Origin: Planctomycetota bacterium
GTDB lineage: Bacteria > Planctomycetota > Phycisphaerae > Phycisphaerales > UBA1924
Assembly (NCBI GenBank): GCA_039819165.1
Contig: JBCBSM010000001.1
Coordinates: forward strand, 2,046,001-2,110,000
Direction: 5' to 3'
DNA length: 64,000 nucleotides
Part shown: one piece after another, positions 8,645-16,924 of the stretch
Numbering within the stretch: the first letter of the stretch is position 1
How the letters are laid out: each line of letters opens with the position of its first letter
Translations under genes and position numbers: made by a program
The notes under the pieces: generated by a model
Told to the model about the DNA's origin: nothing
The model's input: the letters and a program-made list of their open reading frames with translations, nothing else
The model's database searches: none

Positions 8645-10222
8645 CTACGCCCCGATCTTCGCCGCCAGCCAGTCCCCGACCTTGTCGATCGCGATCCGGT
8701 CCTGCGCCAGCGTGTCGCGGTCGCGATACGTCACGGTCTGGTCGGCCAGCGTGTCGCCGTCGATGGTGAAGCACACCGGGCAGCCCGCCTCGTCCATCCG
8801 GGCGTACCGCTTGCCGATGCTCTGCTTGGGGTCGTACTCGATCAGCCCAAGGTGGCCGAAGCGGCCGCGCAGCTCGCGGGCCAGCCTCTCGGCCACCTCG
8901 GGCATGCCGTCCTTGTTGACCAGCGGGTACACCGCCGCCTTGATGGGCGCGAGCGCCGGATCGAACTTCATGACCACCTTGCTCGCGCGGTCGGCGTCGG
9001 GCGTGAAGGCCTCGCACAGCAGCGCCAGCACGCCCCGCGTCAGCCCCGCCGCCGGCTCGATCACGTCGGGCAGGTACCGCTCGTTGCGCTCCTGGTCGAA
9101 GTAGGCGATCTTCTTGCCGGAGTGCTCGGCATGCTGCGCGAGGTCGTAGTTCGCGCGGTGGCTGATGCCCTCCAGCTCGCCGAAGCCCGGATGCGTGAAC
9201 GGCCAGCGATACTCGATGTCGTAGGTGCCAGCGCCCTCCTTGGCGTAGTGCGCCAGCTCGTCGCGATCGTGCTCGCGGATGATCATGTTGTCGTCGCTCA
9301 GCCCGACGCTCCGCCACCACGAAAGCCGCTGCTGCACCCAGTAGTCCAGCCACGGCTTGGCCTCGTCGGTGTGGCAGAAGAACTCCATCTCCATCTGCTC
9401 GAACTCGCGGCTGCGGAACACGAAATTCCGCGGCGTCACCTCGTTGCGGAAGGCCTTGCCGATCTGCGCGATGCCGAAGGGGATGCGCACCCGCGTGGTA
9501 TCGACGACATTCGCGAAGTTCACGAAGATGCCCTGGGCCGTCTCGGGGCGGAGATAGGCCTTGTCCTCCTCGCTCGCCGTCGCGCCGACGTAGGTCTGGA
9601 ACATCAGGTTGAACTCGCGCGGCTCGGTCAGCGTGCCGGGCTCAGCAGCGTCTGGTCCAACGACCATGTGCATTGCCTGCTGAATCTCCTGATTGGTGAA
9701 CAGAGCAGCCGTTGGAGTCTCTGTAACGGGTAGGCCACGCTTCTTCGCGTACTTGTGAAGCTTCTTCAATGCTCGCTCTTGAGAGGCTTCATCGTCAGCG
9801 ATGAACGCAAACAGTCGATCGGCCTGGGTTTCATCACCGGAATCGATGTAGACATCCCAGTGGCAGTAGACCATCAGGTGGTCGGCCCGGTAGCGGAACT
9901 TGCTCTCGGTGCAGTCCACCATCGGATCACTAAACCCGCCCACATGCCCGCTCGCCTCCCACACCCGCGGGTTCTGGATGATGCTCGAATCCAGCCCCAC
10001 GATCGACACGGGCTTGCCGTCGCGTTCCGGCGGCGCCAGCGTCATGTCCCGCCACCAGCGGTCGGCCAGGTTCTTCTTGAGCTGCGCGCCCAGCGGCCCG
10101 TAGTCCCAGAAGCCGTTCAGCCCGCCGTAGATCTCGCTGGCCGGGTACACGAAGCCCCGACGCTTGCACAGGCTGACGAGCTCGTCCATGGACTTCGCGG
10201 GCGCAACGGCGACATCGGGCAT
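8645..10222 (-). CDS. glyQS: Glycyl-tRNA synthetase (single-chain, dimeric type)
   Basis: This charges tRNA-Gly. The 525-residue product has the class II motifs of the eukaryote/archaeal-type enzyme: RRGFVYPASEIYGGLNGFWDYGPLG at the N-terminus, YLRPETAQGIFVNF, RNEVTPRNFVFRSREFEQMEMEFF (motif 2), and a C-terminal anticodon-binding domain with GCPVCFTIDGDTL. The ATG at 10222 has GAGGAG seven bases upstream; a TTG 18 bases further out is less likely. A stretch at about 9640-9860 (residues 120-195) is markedly less GC-rich than the rest of the gene. A TACCGT box about 24 bases upstream of the start may be the -10. Confidence 0.96.
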   Translation of the reverse strand: MPDVAVAPAKSMDELVSLCKRRGFVYPASEIYGGLNGFWDYGPLGAQLKKNLADRWWRDMTLAPPERDGKPVSIVGLDSSIIQNPRVWEASGHVGGFSDPMVDCTESKFRYRADHLMVYCHWDVYIDSGDETQADRLFAFIADDEASQERALKKLHKYAKKRGLPVTETPTAALFTNQEIQQAMHMVVGPDAAEPGTLTEPREFNLMFQTYVGATASEEDKAYLRPETAQGIFVNFANVVDTTRVRIPFGIAQIGKAFRNEVTPRNFVFRSREFEQMEMEFFCHTDEAKPWLDYWVQQRLSWWRSVGLSDDNMIIREHDRDELAHYAKEGAGTYDIEYRWPFTHPGFGELEGISHRANYDLAQHAEHSGKKIAYFDQERNERYLPDVIEPAAGLTRGVLALLCEAFTPDADRASKVVMKFDPALAPIKAAVYPLVNKDGMPEVAERLARELRGRFGHLGLIEYDPKQSIGKRYARMDEAGCPVCFTIDGDTLADQTVTYRDRDTLAQDRIAIDKVGDWLAAKIGA

Positions 10223-10271
10223 CGGCGTCTCCTCGGGCAAGCGGGAACGGTAGGGGAAGGCACCGGTGCGC

Positions 10272-10385
10272 GGGCAATGGGCAATGGGTAATGGAGATCA
10301 GGCAATGGCGTGAGGCACCGGACGAGGGACGGCCACCGCATCCGCCCCATTCCCCATTCCCCATTGCCTACTGCCCATTGCCCCC
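10272..10385. repeat. Imperfect CAATGGG-type repeats in inverted orientation
   Basis: Units of gcaatgggcaatggg at 10272-10294 are matched in inverted form at 10345-10385 (ccccattccccattgcc). The right arm overlaps the last four codons of the minus-strand gene at 10368, whose C-terminus GNGQ is encoded by the repeat. A long hairpin is possible. Simple-sequence origin is likely. Confidence 0.6.
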
Positions 10386-11051
10386 AAAGAGATGCCGCCA
10401 CAGATCCCCGAAGGTGATCCGCGCCTGCTCCTCGCGGGCCTCGGCCTCGATGGTCTCGAAGCTGGCGACCTCGGGGGCCTCCTGCAGCGGCGGCCGCTCG
10501 TCCTCGTCGACCCGCACCAGCCCCAGCGCCCCCTGCCCCGTCACGCTGATCTGCCAGACGCCCTCGCCCAGCGAGCGGTACACCGCCTTGCCGACCTGCG
10601 CCCCCTCGCCGTCCCAGTCCACCTCGGCCAGCTCGGGATCGATCACCACGCCGTCCAGCGGCGGCGTGCGGTCGTCGAAGACCCGCCGGATCCACAGCCG
10701 CCCGTCCAGCACGGCGTAGTCCACGTAGATCTCCCGCGAGGGGTCGAACGGTGTCGGGATCTCGCGATCAACACCAACGCCGTCCCGCACCCGCACCGAG
10801 ATCTCGCCGCCCTCCACGACCAGCTCGGTGACGGCGGTCTGGGCGACGGCGGCGTTGTACTGGTCCCGGAGGGCGGCCAGGTCCTGGCTCATCGCGAGCA
10901 GCTTGTCGCGGTAGATGCCGGCCCGGATATCCGCCTTGGCTCGCTGCAGGCTCTGGAAACCCCCCAGGGTCACACCCAGCACCACCACGAACACCAAGAT
11001 CAGGGTAAAAAGCGATCGACGGATGGATGTAGGGGTTGACTTCCCGGCCAT
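10368..11051 (-). CDS. Unknown membrane-anchored protein
   Basis: The 227-residue protein has one N-terminal transmembrane helix (LFTLILVFVVVLGVTLGGF, about 14-32) followed by a short coiled-coil stretch (AKADIRAGIYRDKLLAMSQD). A beta-rich extracytoplasmic domain follows (ISVRVRDGVGV, EIYVDYAVLDGRLWIRRVFDD, WQISVTGQGALGLVRVDED). The family is not recognised. A TACCAT box eight bases before the ATG, without a Shine-Dalgarno sequence, suggests a leaderless message. The gene end runs into the CAATGGG-type repeat. It lies 145 bases upstream of glyQS in the same direction. Confidence 0.75.
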   Translation of the reverse strand: MAGKSTPTSIRRSLFTLILVFVVVLGVTLGGFQSLQRAKADIRAGIYRDKLLAMSQDLAALRDQYNAAVAQTAVTELVVEGGEISVRVRDGVGVDREIPTPFDPSREIYVDYAVLDGRLWIRRVFDDRTPPLDGVVIDPELAEVDWDGEGAQVGKAVYRSLGEGVWQISVTGQGALGLVRVDEDERPPLQEAPEVASFETIEAEAREEQARITFGDLWRHLFGGNGQ

Positions 11052-11065
11052 TTCGGGTGATGGTA
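11052..11065 (-). promoter_or_regulatory. Putative leaderless promoter: TACCAT eight bases before ATG 11051
   Basis: On the minus strand TACCAT (11065-11060) is followed by eight bases and then the ATG. No Shine-Dalgarno sequence is present. Confidence 0.4.
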
Positions 11066-11421
11066 CGCAGGAGCCCTAGGGCTCTACCCGGGGCGCCGCC
11101 AGCGCCCGAGATCCGCGATCCCGACGGGCAATCCCGAACGGTTCGCGAGCAGAGAGAGATGATGTTCGCCCCGGCGGTGCCCGGGGACGCGCGACAGAAG
11201 CCCCAGGGACGGGGTGGCCCGATGCGGAGGGGGAGATCCGCCCGGGCCAGAGAGAGATGAAGGGGGATGCGTTCGGTGTGCCATCGCCGCCCGCATACAC
11301 CAGACCCGACTTGCTGACCCGCGGCCATCTCGGAGATGGCGCGCGGTTGTTCGTATTTGGGCCTCCGGGACGTTCCGGTCGCCTTCCATCACAGTTCCTG
11401 ATCATTGGGGGCTCGTAAGAG
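11066..11421. other. Long intergenic region upstream of the triplicated tagged protein
   Basis: About 350 bases lie between divergent genes. The sequence agagagatga occurs twice (near 11152 and 11250). Short frames in it have no protein-like character. The last bases (gtaagagatg) provide a weak purine-rich site for ATG 11422. I see no recognisable riboswitch or terminator. Confidence 0.5.
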
Positions 11422-13452
11422 ATGAACACTCAGAAGACCTTGGGCGCAGCCGCCCTGCTCGCCATGGCGGGCACCGCTCTCGGACAGACCGTTCTGTTCG
11501 ATTCCTCGTCGGCGACCTCCGGCCGCCTGGTTGCCCAGAACGCCGCCGCCGCTGCCGGCATCACGGTGGACACCGAGATCCTGGACGACTTCATTGCCCT
11601 CGACGCCGCCGCGGCCGATGCGGGCAACAACTTCTTCATCATCAACAACAGCTGCTGCTTCTTCGGTGCCGGCTACGCGGCCAGCATTGACGCCCGCGTC
11701 TCCGACGGCGCCATCGTCCACCAGACCTTCTGGAACATGGACGCCGAGCCCGGCCTGCAGGGCACCTTCGGCATCAGCGGCACGGTCGACTTCTTCGACC
11801 CCCGCGAGATCCACAACAACGCCGGCCACCCCTCGTGGGGCGGCATCCCGGGCCCCATCCTCCCGGATGGCTCGATCTTCTGGGCCGACAACGGCGATGA
11901 GCTGTCGACCACCACCGGCGAGGTCATCGCCACCCACGACAGCCCCGCCGGCCCCGGCGCCTCGGTGTTCAACGGCACCACGATCCACAACGGCTTCGAC
12001 TACGACAGCTTCTTCGAGGTCGACATCACCGACCTCATCACCGAGCAGCTCGGCTTCCTCGCCGGCGGCATCCCCAACACGATCGCCCTGAGCACCGACT
12101 CGACCTTCGGCGCGTCCACCGACGCCGCCAACAACCTGGGCCTCAGCTTCGATACGTTCGACTTCTCGACGATCGGCGCCGCCCTGGGCACCGGCCAGTA
12201 CAGCTTCGCCATCATCGACAACCCGGCCAGCACCTTCTCGGCCGCCGACGAGCTGGCCATCGACACCTTCATCGAAGACGGCAACCGCGCCCACTTCAGC
12301 TACTGGAACCTCGACGCCAGCCCGGCCCTCCAGGCCACCTTCGACGTCGACAGCACCGTCGAGTTCACGCTGCCGCGTGACGTCTTCGACAACGCCGGCC
12401 ACCCGTCGTGGGCCGGCGCCACCAGCCCGGTGACCACCACCGGCGTGGACGAGTGGGCCGACAACGGCGACGAGCTCACCAGCACCGCCGGCGAGGTCGT
12501 CTCGACCTTCGATAGCGCCGCCGGCGCCGGCGCCACCGTGGCCGGCAACGACAACCGCACCCTGGCCAACGGCTTCGAGTACGACAGCCTCGGCCTGGCC
12601 GGCGTCACCGATCTGCTCGAGTCGCAGATCGACTGGGTCCGCACCGCCGCGCCCCCGCCGCCGCCTCCGGGCTCGGCCGTCGTCCTGTTCGATTCGTCGT
12701 CGGCCACCTCGGGCCGCTTCATCGTCCAGAACGCCGCCGCCGCCGCCGGCGTCACCGTCGACCTCGAGATCCTCGACGACTTCATCGCCCTCGATGCCGC
12801 CGCGGCCGATCCCAGCAACGGCGTCTTCATCATCAACAACAGCTGCTGCTTCTTCGGCGGCGGCTACGCGGCCAGCATCGCCGACCGCGTCGCCGCGGGC
12901 GCCCGCGTCCACCAGACCTTCTGGAACATGGACGCCGAGCCCGGCCTGCAGGCCACCTTCGGCATCAGCGGCGCGGTCGACTTCTTCGACCCCCGCGAGG
13001 TCCACAACAACATCAGCCACCCGTCGTGGGGCAGCGTTGCCGGTCCGATCCTGCCGGATGGCTCGATCTTCTGGGCCGACAACGGTGACGAGCTCACGCC
13101 CGCCGCCGGCGGCACCGTGGTCTCGACGCACGACAGCACCGCCGGCCCGGGTGCCACGGTCGTCGCCAACGGCGATACCGAGACCACCCTGCACAACGGC
13201 TTCGACTACGACAGCTTCTTCGAGACCGACATGACCGATCTCATCACCGCCCAGCTCGAGTGGCTGCTCGACGGTGACACGGTCTGCCTGCCCGACATCG
13301 ACATGGACGGCGAGCTGACCATCTTCGACTTCCTCGCCTTCCAGAACCTCTTCGACATGGGCGACCTCGCCGCCGACTTCGACGGCGACGGCTTCCTCAC
13401 CATCTTCGACTTCCTCGAGTTCCAGAACCTCTTCGACATGGGCTGCCCGTAA
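11422..13452 (+). CDS. Secreted triplicated-domain protein with a GC-type dockerin tag
   Basis: The 676-residue protein has a signal peptide (residues 1-22), three tandem domains of about 190 residues (about 23-213, 221-405 and 419-615), a poly-Pro linker (PPPPPPPGS) before the third, and the tag at 622-676. Domains 1 and 3 are nearly identical even in DNA and share IINNSCCFFG, HQTFWNMDAEPGLQ and HPSWG. Domain 2 is diverged and lacks the double Cys. The strand-helix pattern and the HPSW loop resemble a flavodoxin-like or ThuA/glutamine-amidotransferase-like fold, which is inference. A strong terminator follows at 13497. Function unknown. Confidence 0.88.
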   Translation: MNTQKTLGAAALLAMAGTALGQTVLFDSSSATSGRLVAQNAAAAAGITVDTEILDDFIALDAAAADAGNNFFIINNSCCFFGAGYAASIDARVSDGAIVHQTFWNMDAEPGLQGTFGISGTVDFFDPREIHNNAGHPSWGGIPGPILPDGSIFWADNGDELSTTTGEVIATHDSPAGPGASVFNGTTIHNGFDYDSFFEVDITDLITEQLGFLAGGIPNTIALSTDSTFGASTDAANNLGLSFDTFDFSTIGAALGTGQYSFAIIDNPASTFSAADELAIDTFIEDGNRAHFSYWNLDASPALQATFDVDSTVEFTLPRDVFDNAGHPSWAGATSPVTTTGVDEWADNGDELTSTAGEVVSTFDSAAGAGATVAGNDNRTLANGFEYDSLGLAGVTDLLESQIDWVRTAAPPPPPPGSAVVLFDSSSATSGRFIVQNAAAAAGVTVDLEILDDFIALDAAAADPSNGVFIINNSCCFFGGGYAASIADRVAAGARVHQTFWNMDAEPGLQATFGISGAVDFFDPREVHNNISHPSWGSVAGPILPDGSIFWADNGDELTPAAGGTVVSTHDSTAGPGATVVANGDTETTLHNGFDYDSFFETDMTDLITAQLEWLLDGDTVCLPDIDMDGELTIFDFLAFQNLFDMGDLAADFDGDGFLTIFDFLEFQNLFDMGCP

Positions 13453-13496
13453 TCCGGCACCCAGCCGAAGTCGTTCGTAGCTTCTGAGTAGTTCGC

Positions 13497-13528
13497 AGGG
13501 CCCCGGAGCAATCCGGGGCCCTGTTTTT
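13497..13528 (+). terminator. Rho-independent terminator after the triplicated protein gene
   Basis: A perfect 11-bp stem AGGGCCCCGGA/TCCGGGGCCCT with loop GCAA (13497-13522) is followed by GTTTTT. This is a textbook intrinsic terminator 45 bases after the stop. Confidence 0.92.
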
Positions 13529-13578
13529 CTCCGTGCACGGGTGGGGTGCCTCGCTCGTGCGTCCGGGCCGCCGCCGAC

Positions 13579-14928
13579 CTACGCCGGCCGCCGCACCACG
13601 AGCGTGTCGTTCTGCCCGCCGAAGCCGAAGCTGTTCGACAGGCACGCCGCCACGCCGCCGACGCCACCCAGGTCCCGAGCCTCCAGCGGCACGTGGTCCA
13701 GGTCGCAGTCGGCATCGGGCTCCCGCAGGTTGATCGTCGGCGGCACCACGCCCGTGCGGATCGCCTGCACGCACGTGATCAGCTCCACCGCGCCCGCCGC
13801 CTGGATCAGGTGCCCCAGCATGCTCTTCACGCTGCTGAACGGCACCCGGTCGGCCTGCGGGCCGAACACCCGCTTCACCGCGCGGGTCTCGATGCCGTCG
13901 TTCTCCGGCGTGCCCGTGCCGTGCGCCGAGAGGTAGTGCACGCCGGGCCGCCCGTCCCCGCCGACGGCCCGCGGATCGATGCCCGCCTGCCGCAACGCCG
14001 CCTCCATCGCCAGCGCCGCCCCGTTGCCCTCGGGGTCGATGTCCGTAATGCGGTAGGCGTCGGCCGACGAGCCATACCCGGCGATCTCCGCCAGAGGCGT
14101 CGCCCCCCGCGCCTCGGCGTGCTCCCGCGACTCGAGCACCAGCACGCCCGCGCCCTCGCCCATCACGAAGCCGTCCCGCGTGCGATCGAACGGCCGCGAG
14201 GCGTGCCCCGGATCATCCCGCCGGGTGCTCATCGCCGTGAGCCGGATGAAGCCCGTCATCCCCAGCGGGTGGATCATCGAGTGCGACCCACCGGTCAGCA
14301 TCACGTCGGCGCCCCCGCGGCGGACGATCTCCGCCGCCTCGCCGATCGCCTGCGTGCTCGCGGCACATGCCGTCATGCAGTTCATCGATGGGCCGCGGCA
14401 CCCGAACTCGGCCGCCACGTGCGACACCGTGATCTGCGGCTCCTGCGCCAGCTCCCGTTCTAGCACAAGACGCTCCAGCCCCGCCGCCAGTGCGCCGTCG
14501 TCCAGCCGCCGCTCGTCGGCGTTCCACGCACCGATGTGCGCCCGGCTGAAGCCCGCGACGTCCATCGAGCCCTCGCCCGCGCCGAGGTACAACCCCAGCC
14601 GCTCGGACCGCACCACCGACGACCGTCCCGAGCCATCCCGCTCGCCCAAGCCCGCCTGCCGCCAGGCCCGTTCCGCGGCCGCCAGCGCAAAGCCCGTGCT
14701 CCGTCCCGCGCTCGAGTGCCTCGCGGCGGCGTCGCCCAGGTGGTCCCCGAGCGAGAAGTTGGCGACCTCCGCCGCAAAGTTCGTCGCAAAGGTCGCCGCA
14801 TCGAACTGCTCGACGCGCCGCACGGCGCTCTCGCCGGCGATTAGCCGGGCCCACACGCCGTCCACGTCGCACCCAAGCGGCGTCACCCACCCCATGCCCG
14901 TGATCACGACTCGCCGGTCGTCCGCCAT
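13579..14928 (-). CDS. Beta-ketoacyl-ACP synthase, FabF-like
   Basis: This condensing enzyme extends acyl-ACP with malonyl-ACP in fatty acid or polyketide synthesis. The 449-residue protein carries the thiolase-fold signatures: VVITGMGWVTPLG at the N-terminus, the nucleophile Cys188 (TACAAST), the two catalytic His in SAHGTGTPEND and SMLGHLIQAAG, and the C-terminal SNSFGFGGQN. It is about 35 residues longer than typical FabF. No acp, fabD or fabG is adjacent. Instead it lies 34 bases downstream of a run of virion-like genes on the same strand, with its own GGGAGG five bases before the ATG. It may be the housekeeping FabF or a specialised paralogue. Confidence 0.92.
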   Translation of the reverse strand: MADDRRVVITGMGWVTPLGCDVDGVWARLIAGESAVRRVEQFDAATFATNFAAEVANFSLGDHLGDAAARHSSAGRSTGFALAAAERAWRQAGLGERDGSGRSSVVRSERLGLYLGAGEGSMDVAGFSRAHIGAWNADERRLDDGALAAGLERLVLERELAQEPQITVSHVAAEFGCRGPSMNCMTACAASTQAIGEAAEIVRRGGADVMLTGGSHSMIHPLGMTGFIRLTAMSTRRDDPGHASRPFDRTRDGFVMGEGAGVLVLESREHAEARGATPLAEIAGYGSSADAYRITDIDPEGNGAALAMEAALRQAGIDPRAVGGDGRPGVHYLSAHGTGTPENDGIETRAVKRVFGPQADRVPFSSVKSMLGHLIQAAGAVELITCVQAIRTGVVPPTINLREPDADCDLDHVPLEARDLGGVGGVAACLSNSFGFGGQNDTLVVRRPA

Positions 14929-14962
14929 GCAAGCCTCCCGCGACCCACGCCGCGGGCACAGC

Positions 14963-15283
14963 CTAGACGCGCTCGGCCTCGAGCGGCTCGTCCGCCGACC
15001 CCCGCGCCTGCTCCCGCGCTGGTCCCCGCGAGGGCACCAGCGCCCGCAGCAGCCCCGCGATCTCCCGCTGGCTGGCCTCCAGCAGCGTCAGCGCCCGCGT
15101 GTTGGCCTCCACCAGCGCGAACAACGCCGCCGCCGACTCCCGCTCCGCAGACAGCCGCCGGTGCGCATCCTCGATCTGCCGCTCCCGCGCCGTCGCCGCC
15201 CGCCGCTCGGTCAGCCACATCCACGCGATCATCCCCGCCATGCCGAACTGCGCCACGATCGTCGCAACCTCGATCTGCTGCAT
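14963..15283 (-). CDS. Small membrane protein at the end of the virion-gene run
   Basis: The 106-residue protein has one N-terminal transmembrane segment (VATIVAQFGMAGMIAWMWL) followed by an Arg/Glu/Ala-rich coiled coil. This topology is common for small proteins encoded near phage tail or lysis genes. It starts four bases after the stop of the preceding virion-like gene, with GGGGTGAGG upstream. A holin, spanin-like or membrane-tether role is possible but unsupported by any specific motif. Confidence 0.7.
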   Translation of the reverse strand: MQQIEVATIVAQFGMAGMIAWMWLTERRAATARERQIEDAHRRLSAERESAAALFALVEANTRALTLLEASQREIAGLLRALVPSRGPAREQARGSADEPLEAERV

Positions 15284-15286
15284 GCC

Positions 15287-15670
15287 TCACCCCGCGCGGA
15301 ACACCGCCTCGTACCCGATCGTCCACCGCCGCCCGCGGTCCACCGGCCCCAGCTCGCGGTAGCCCACCAGCTCCATGTCCGCCCACTGCTGCCCACCGTG
15401 ATCCTCCAGCGTGCCGCTCGTCGGCGAGGCCGTTAGCAAACCCGTGATCGCATCCCGCAGCAACCACAACGCCGACTCGCTCGCCGCCACCAGCCGCCCG
15501 CGCACCGCGATCGACAGCGGCATCAAACCAAGCTGGATCCACTGCGGGACCGGCTGGCCCTGCTGCCCCAGCACCGTGCCCGGCGGCAGCTCCGCCTGCC
15601 CCTGCTCGAGCACCACGAAGCGGTGCGGGCCCGAACCGAACAAGTCCGTCGATGCAAATGCGCTCGCCAT
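15287..15670 (-). CDS. Virion-like structural protein (tail or connector type)
   Basis: The 127-residue product is beta-rich and ends in a pattern often seen in small phage tail or connector proteins (LEDHGGQQWADMELVGY, then DRGRRWTIGYEAVFRAG). It has no signal peptide or membrane segment. It begins 12 bases after the upstream gene stop and has GGGGGCGGCGG before the ATG. The family is not recognised with confidence; the phage assignment rests mostly on position in the portal-capsid operon. Confidence 0.65.
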   Translation of the reverse strand: MASAFASTDLFGSGPHRFVVLEQGQAELPPGTVLGQQGQPVPQWIQLGLMPLSIAVRGRLVAASESALWLLRDAITGLLTASPTSGTLEDHGGQQWADMELVGYRELGPVDRGRRWTIGYEAVFRAG

Positions 15671-15682
15671 CCGCCGCCCCCT

Positions 15683-16108
15683 TTACGCCCCGCGGTCGCC
15701 GTCTTCGCCGCTGGTTACCTCGATCGGATCGGCCGCGCCCCCATCCGACAGCGCCACCATCCGCCACCGCCGCTGCGCCCGAGACCCCGGCTCCACGTCG
15801 TACCGCGCCTCGAGCACCACCACCGAGGCCTCCACCCGCCTCCGCCCGCCGCTGCCCGCCACCGGCGCCGTGAAGAACCGCAGCGTGCCCTCGTCCCCGG
15901 GCGCGGCACCCTCCAGCGAATCCCGCGCGATGTCGGCCACCACCTCGATCTCCACCCGCTGCTCGGGCACGTCCGCGAAGATCGGGAACGCACCCTCGTC
16001 GCCCCACTCGACCAGCGATCGCGCGGCCGACCGCTGCACCACCACCCGCCGCACGCCCTCGATCGTCGTGCCCAGCAGCGATACCCATTCGGGGTTCAGC
16101 ACCAGCAT
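15683..16108 (-). CDS. Virion-like structural protein (possible tail-tube or neck protein)
   Basis: The 141-residue protein is beta-rich, with a sequence style of phage tail-tube or head-closure proteins (VSLLGTTIEGVRRVVVQRS, AAPGDEGTLRFFTAP, RRVEASVVVLEARYDV). GGAGG lies eight bases before the ATG. It follows the 211-residue gene by 31 bases. Assignment to a specific phage family would need a profile search; the operon position downstream of the capsid gene supports a virion role. Confidence 0.65.
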   Translation of the reverse strand: MLVLNPEWVSLLGTTIEGVRRVVVQRSAARSLVEWGDEGAFPIFADVPEQRVEIEVVADIARDSLEGAAPGDEGTLRFFTAPVAGSGGRRRVEASVVVLEARYDVEPGSRAQRRWRMVALSDGGAADPIEVTSGEDGDRGA

Positions 16109-16139
16109 GACACCAACCTCCTCCGCCAGCGCATCACAA

Positions 16140-16775
16140 CTAGCCCCGCACCAGCTGCACGACCCCCGGCCGCCGCGTCGCGTCGGCGATGCCGTCGCCG
16201 TCCACGTCCAGCCGCACCGCCAGCACCCGCTGCGCCCGCGAGAACATCTCCCGGTACATCACCGCACGAGCGCCGATCGCCGAACTCGGGCCGGCCAGCG
16301 CCGATGCCGAGGCGTACACCAGGTGCAACGCACCGAGCGCCTCGACGTTGGCGAGCGCACCGGCCGACTCGGCCACCACCGCTGCCTCGCCCGGGCCCTC
16401 CGGGTCGTCCAGCCCCAGCATCGCCATGATCTGGGCGTGCACCAACGCGATCTGCGGCGCGAACGACACCAGCGTGAACGATGCATTCGATGCCGGCGCG
16501 GGCGGCAGCGACGCGTCGTCGACGCTCGCGCGAAGCCGCGAGAGCCCCAGCTCCGTCGCTGACGCCACCGCCGTGATCTCGTATGGCACGCCGTTAAACA
16601 CGATCACGCCGCCCGCCGCCGCGCCCGCGACATCGAAGCCCGCGTCCACACTCGATGCGACCAGCGTCGTGCCCGAGACCGTCGCGATCCCGCTGGCCAG
16701 CCGCCGACCCGCCCACAACGCGTCGGTGAACGCGTGCGGCTCCAGATACAGAACATCCCGGTCCTGCGCAAACAT
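16140..16775 (-). CDS. Head-tail connector-like protein with an EF-hand-like loop
   Basis: The 211-residue protein sits directly after the capsid gene, where phages usually encode the head-completion protein. Its N-terminus (MFAQDRDVLYLEP) and the mixed beta then helical layout fit such a role. Near the C-terminus it carries VRLDVDGDGIADATRR, a calcium-loop-like DxDGDGxAD motif. GGAGG lies four bases before the ATG. Function as a connector is inferred from gene order rather than from a recognised domain. Confidence 0.68.
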   Translation of the reverse strand: MFAQDRDVLYLEPHAFTDALWAGRRLASGIATVSGTTLVASSVDAGFDVAGAAAGGVIVFNGVPYEITAVASATELGLSRLRASVDDASLPPAPASNASFTLVSFAPQIALVHAQIMAMLGLDDPEGPGEAAVVAESAGALANVEALGALHLVYASASALAGPSSAIGARAVMYREMFSRAQRVLAVRLDVDGDGIADATRRPGVVQLVRG

Positions 16776-16841
16776 GCAGCCTCCAATCCGGCCCCGCTCG
16801 GTCTCGCATCCACTCGATCCGACGCTCCCGCGTCCAAACCC

Positions 16842-16865
16842 GCGGACGGGCTCTCACCCGTCCGC
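16842..16865. other. Hairpin between capsid and connector genes
   Basis: A perfect 9-bp stem GCGGACGGG/CCCGTCCGC with a 6-base loop lies in the 149-base gap downstream of the capsid gene on its strand. No T-tract follows. It could partially terminate or stabilise the capsid message. Confidence 0.45.
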
Positions 16866-16924
16866 GAGCCGACGACCCCGCCCCCACACGAAGGGCCGCC
16901 GTGCCCGCCGCAACACCCAGCGAC

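Noticed and set aside
11161-11260. Small ORF (about 33 codons) before the triplicated protein gene
   Set aside because: Arg/Pro-rich with no protein-like features. A leader peptide cannot be excluded, but nothing supports it.
11389-13194. 601-residue frame antisense to the triplicated protein
   Set aside because: It is a run of Val/Gly/Asp/Glu words with no start signal, and it mirrors the biased codons of the real gene, which has signal peptide, repeats, tag and terminator.
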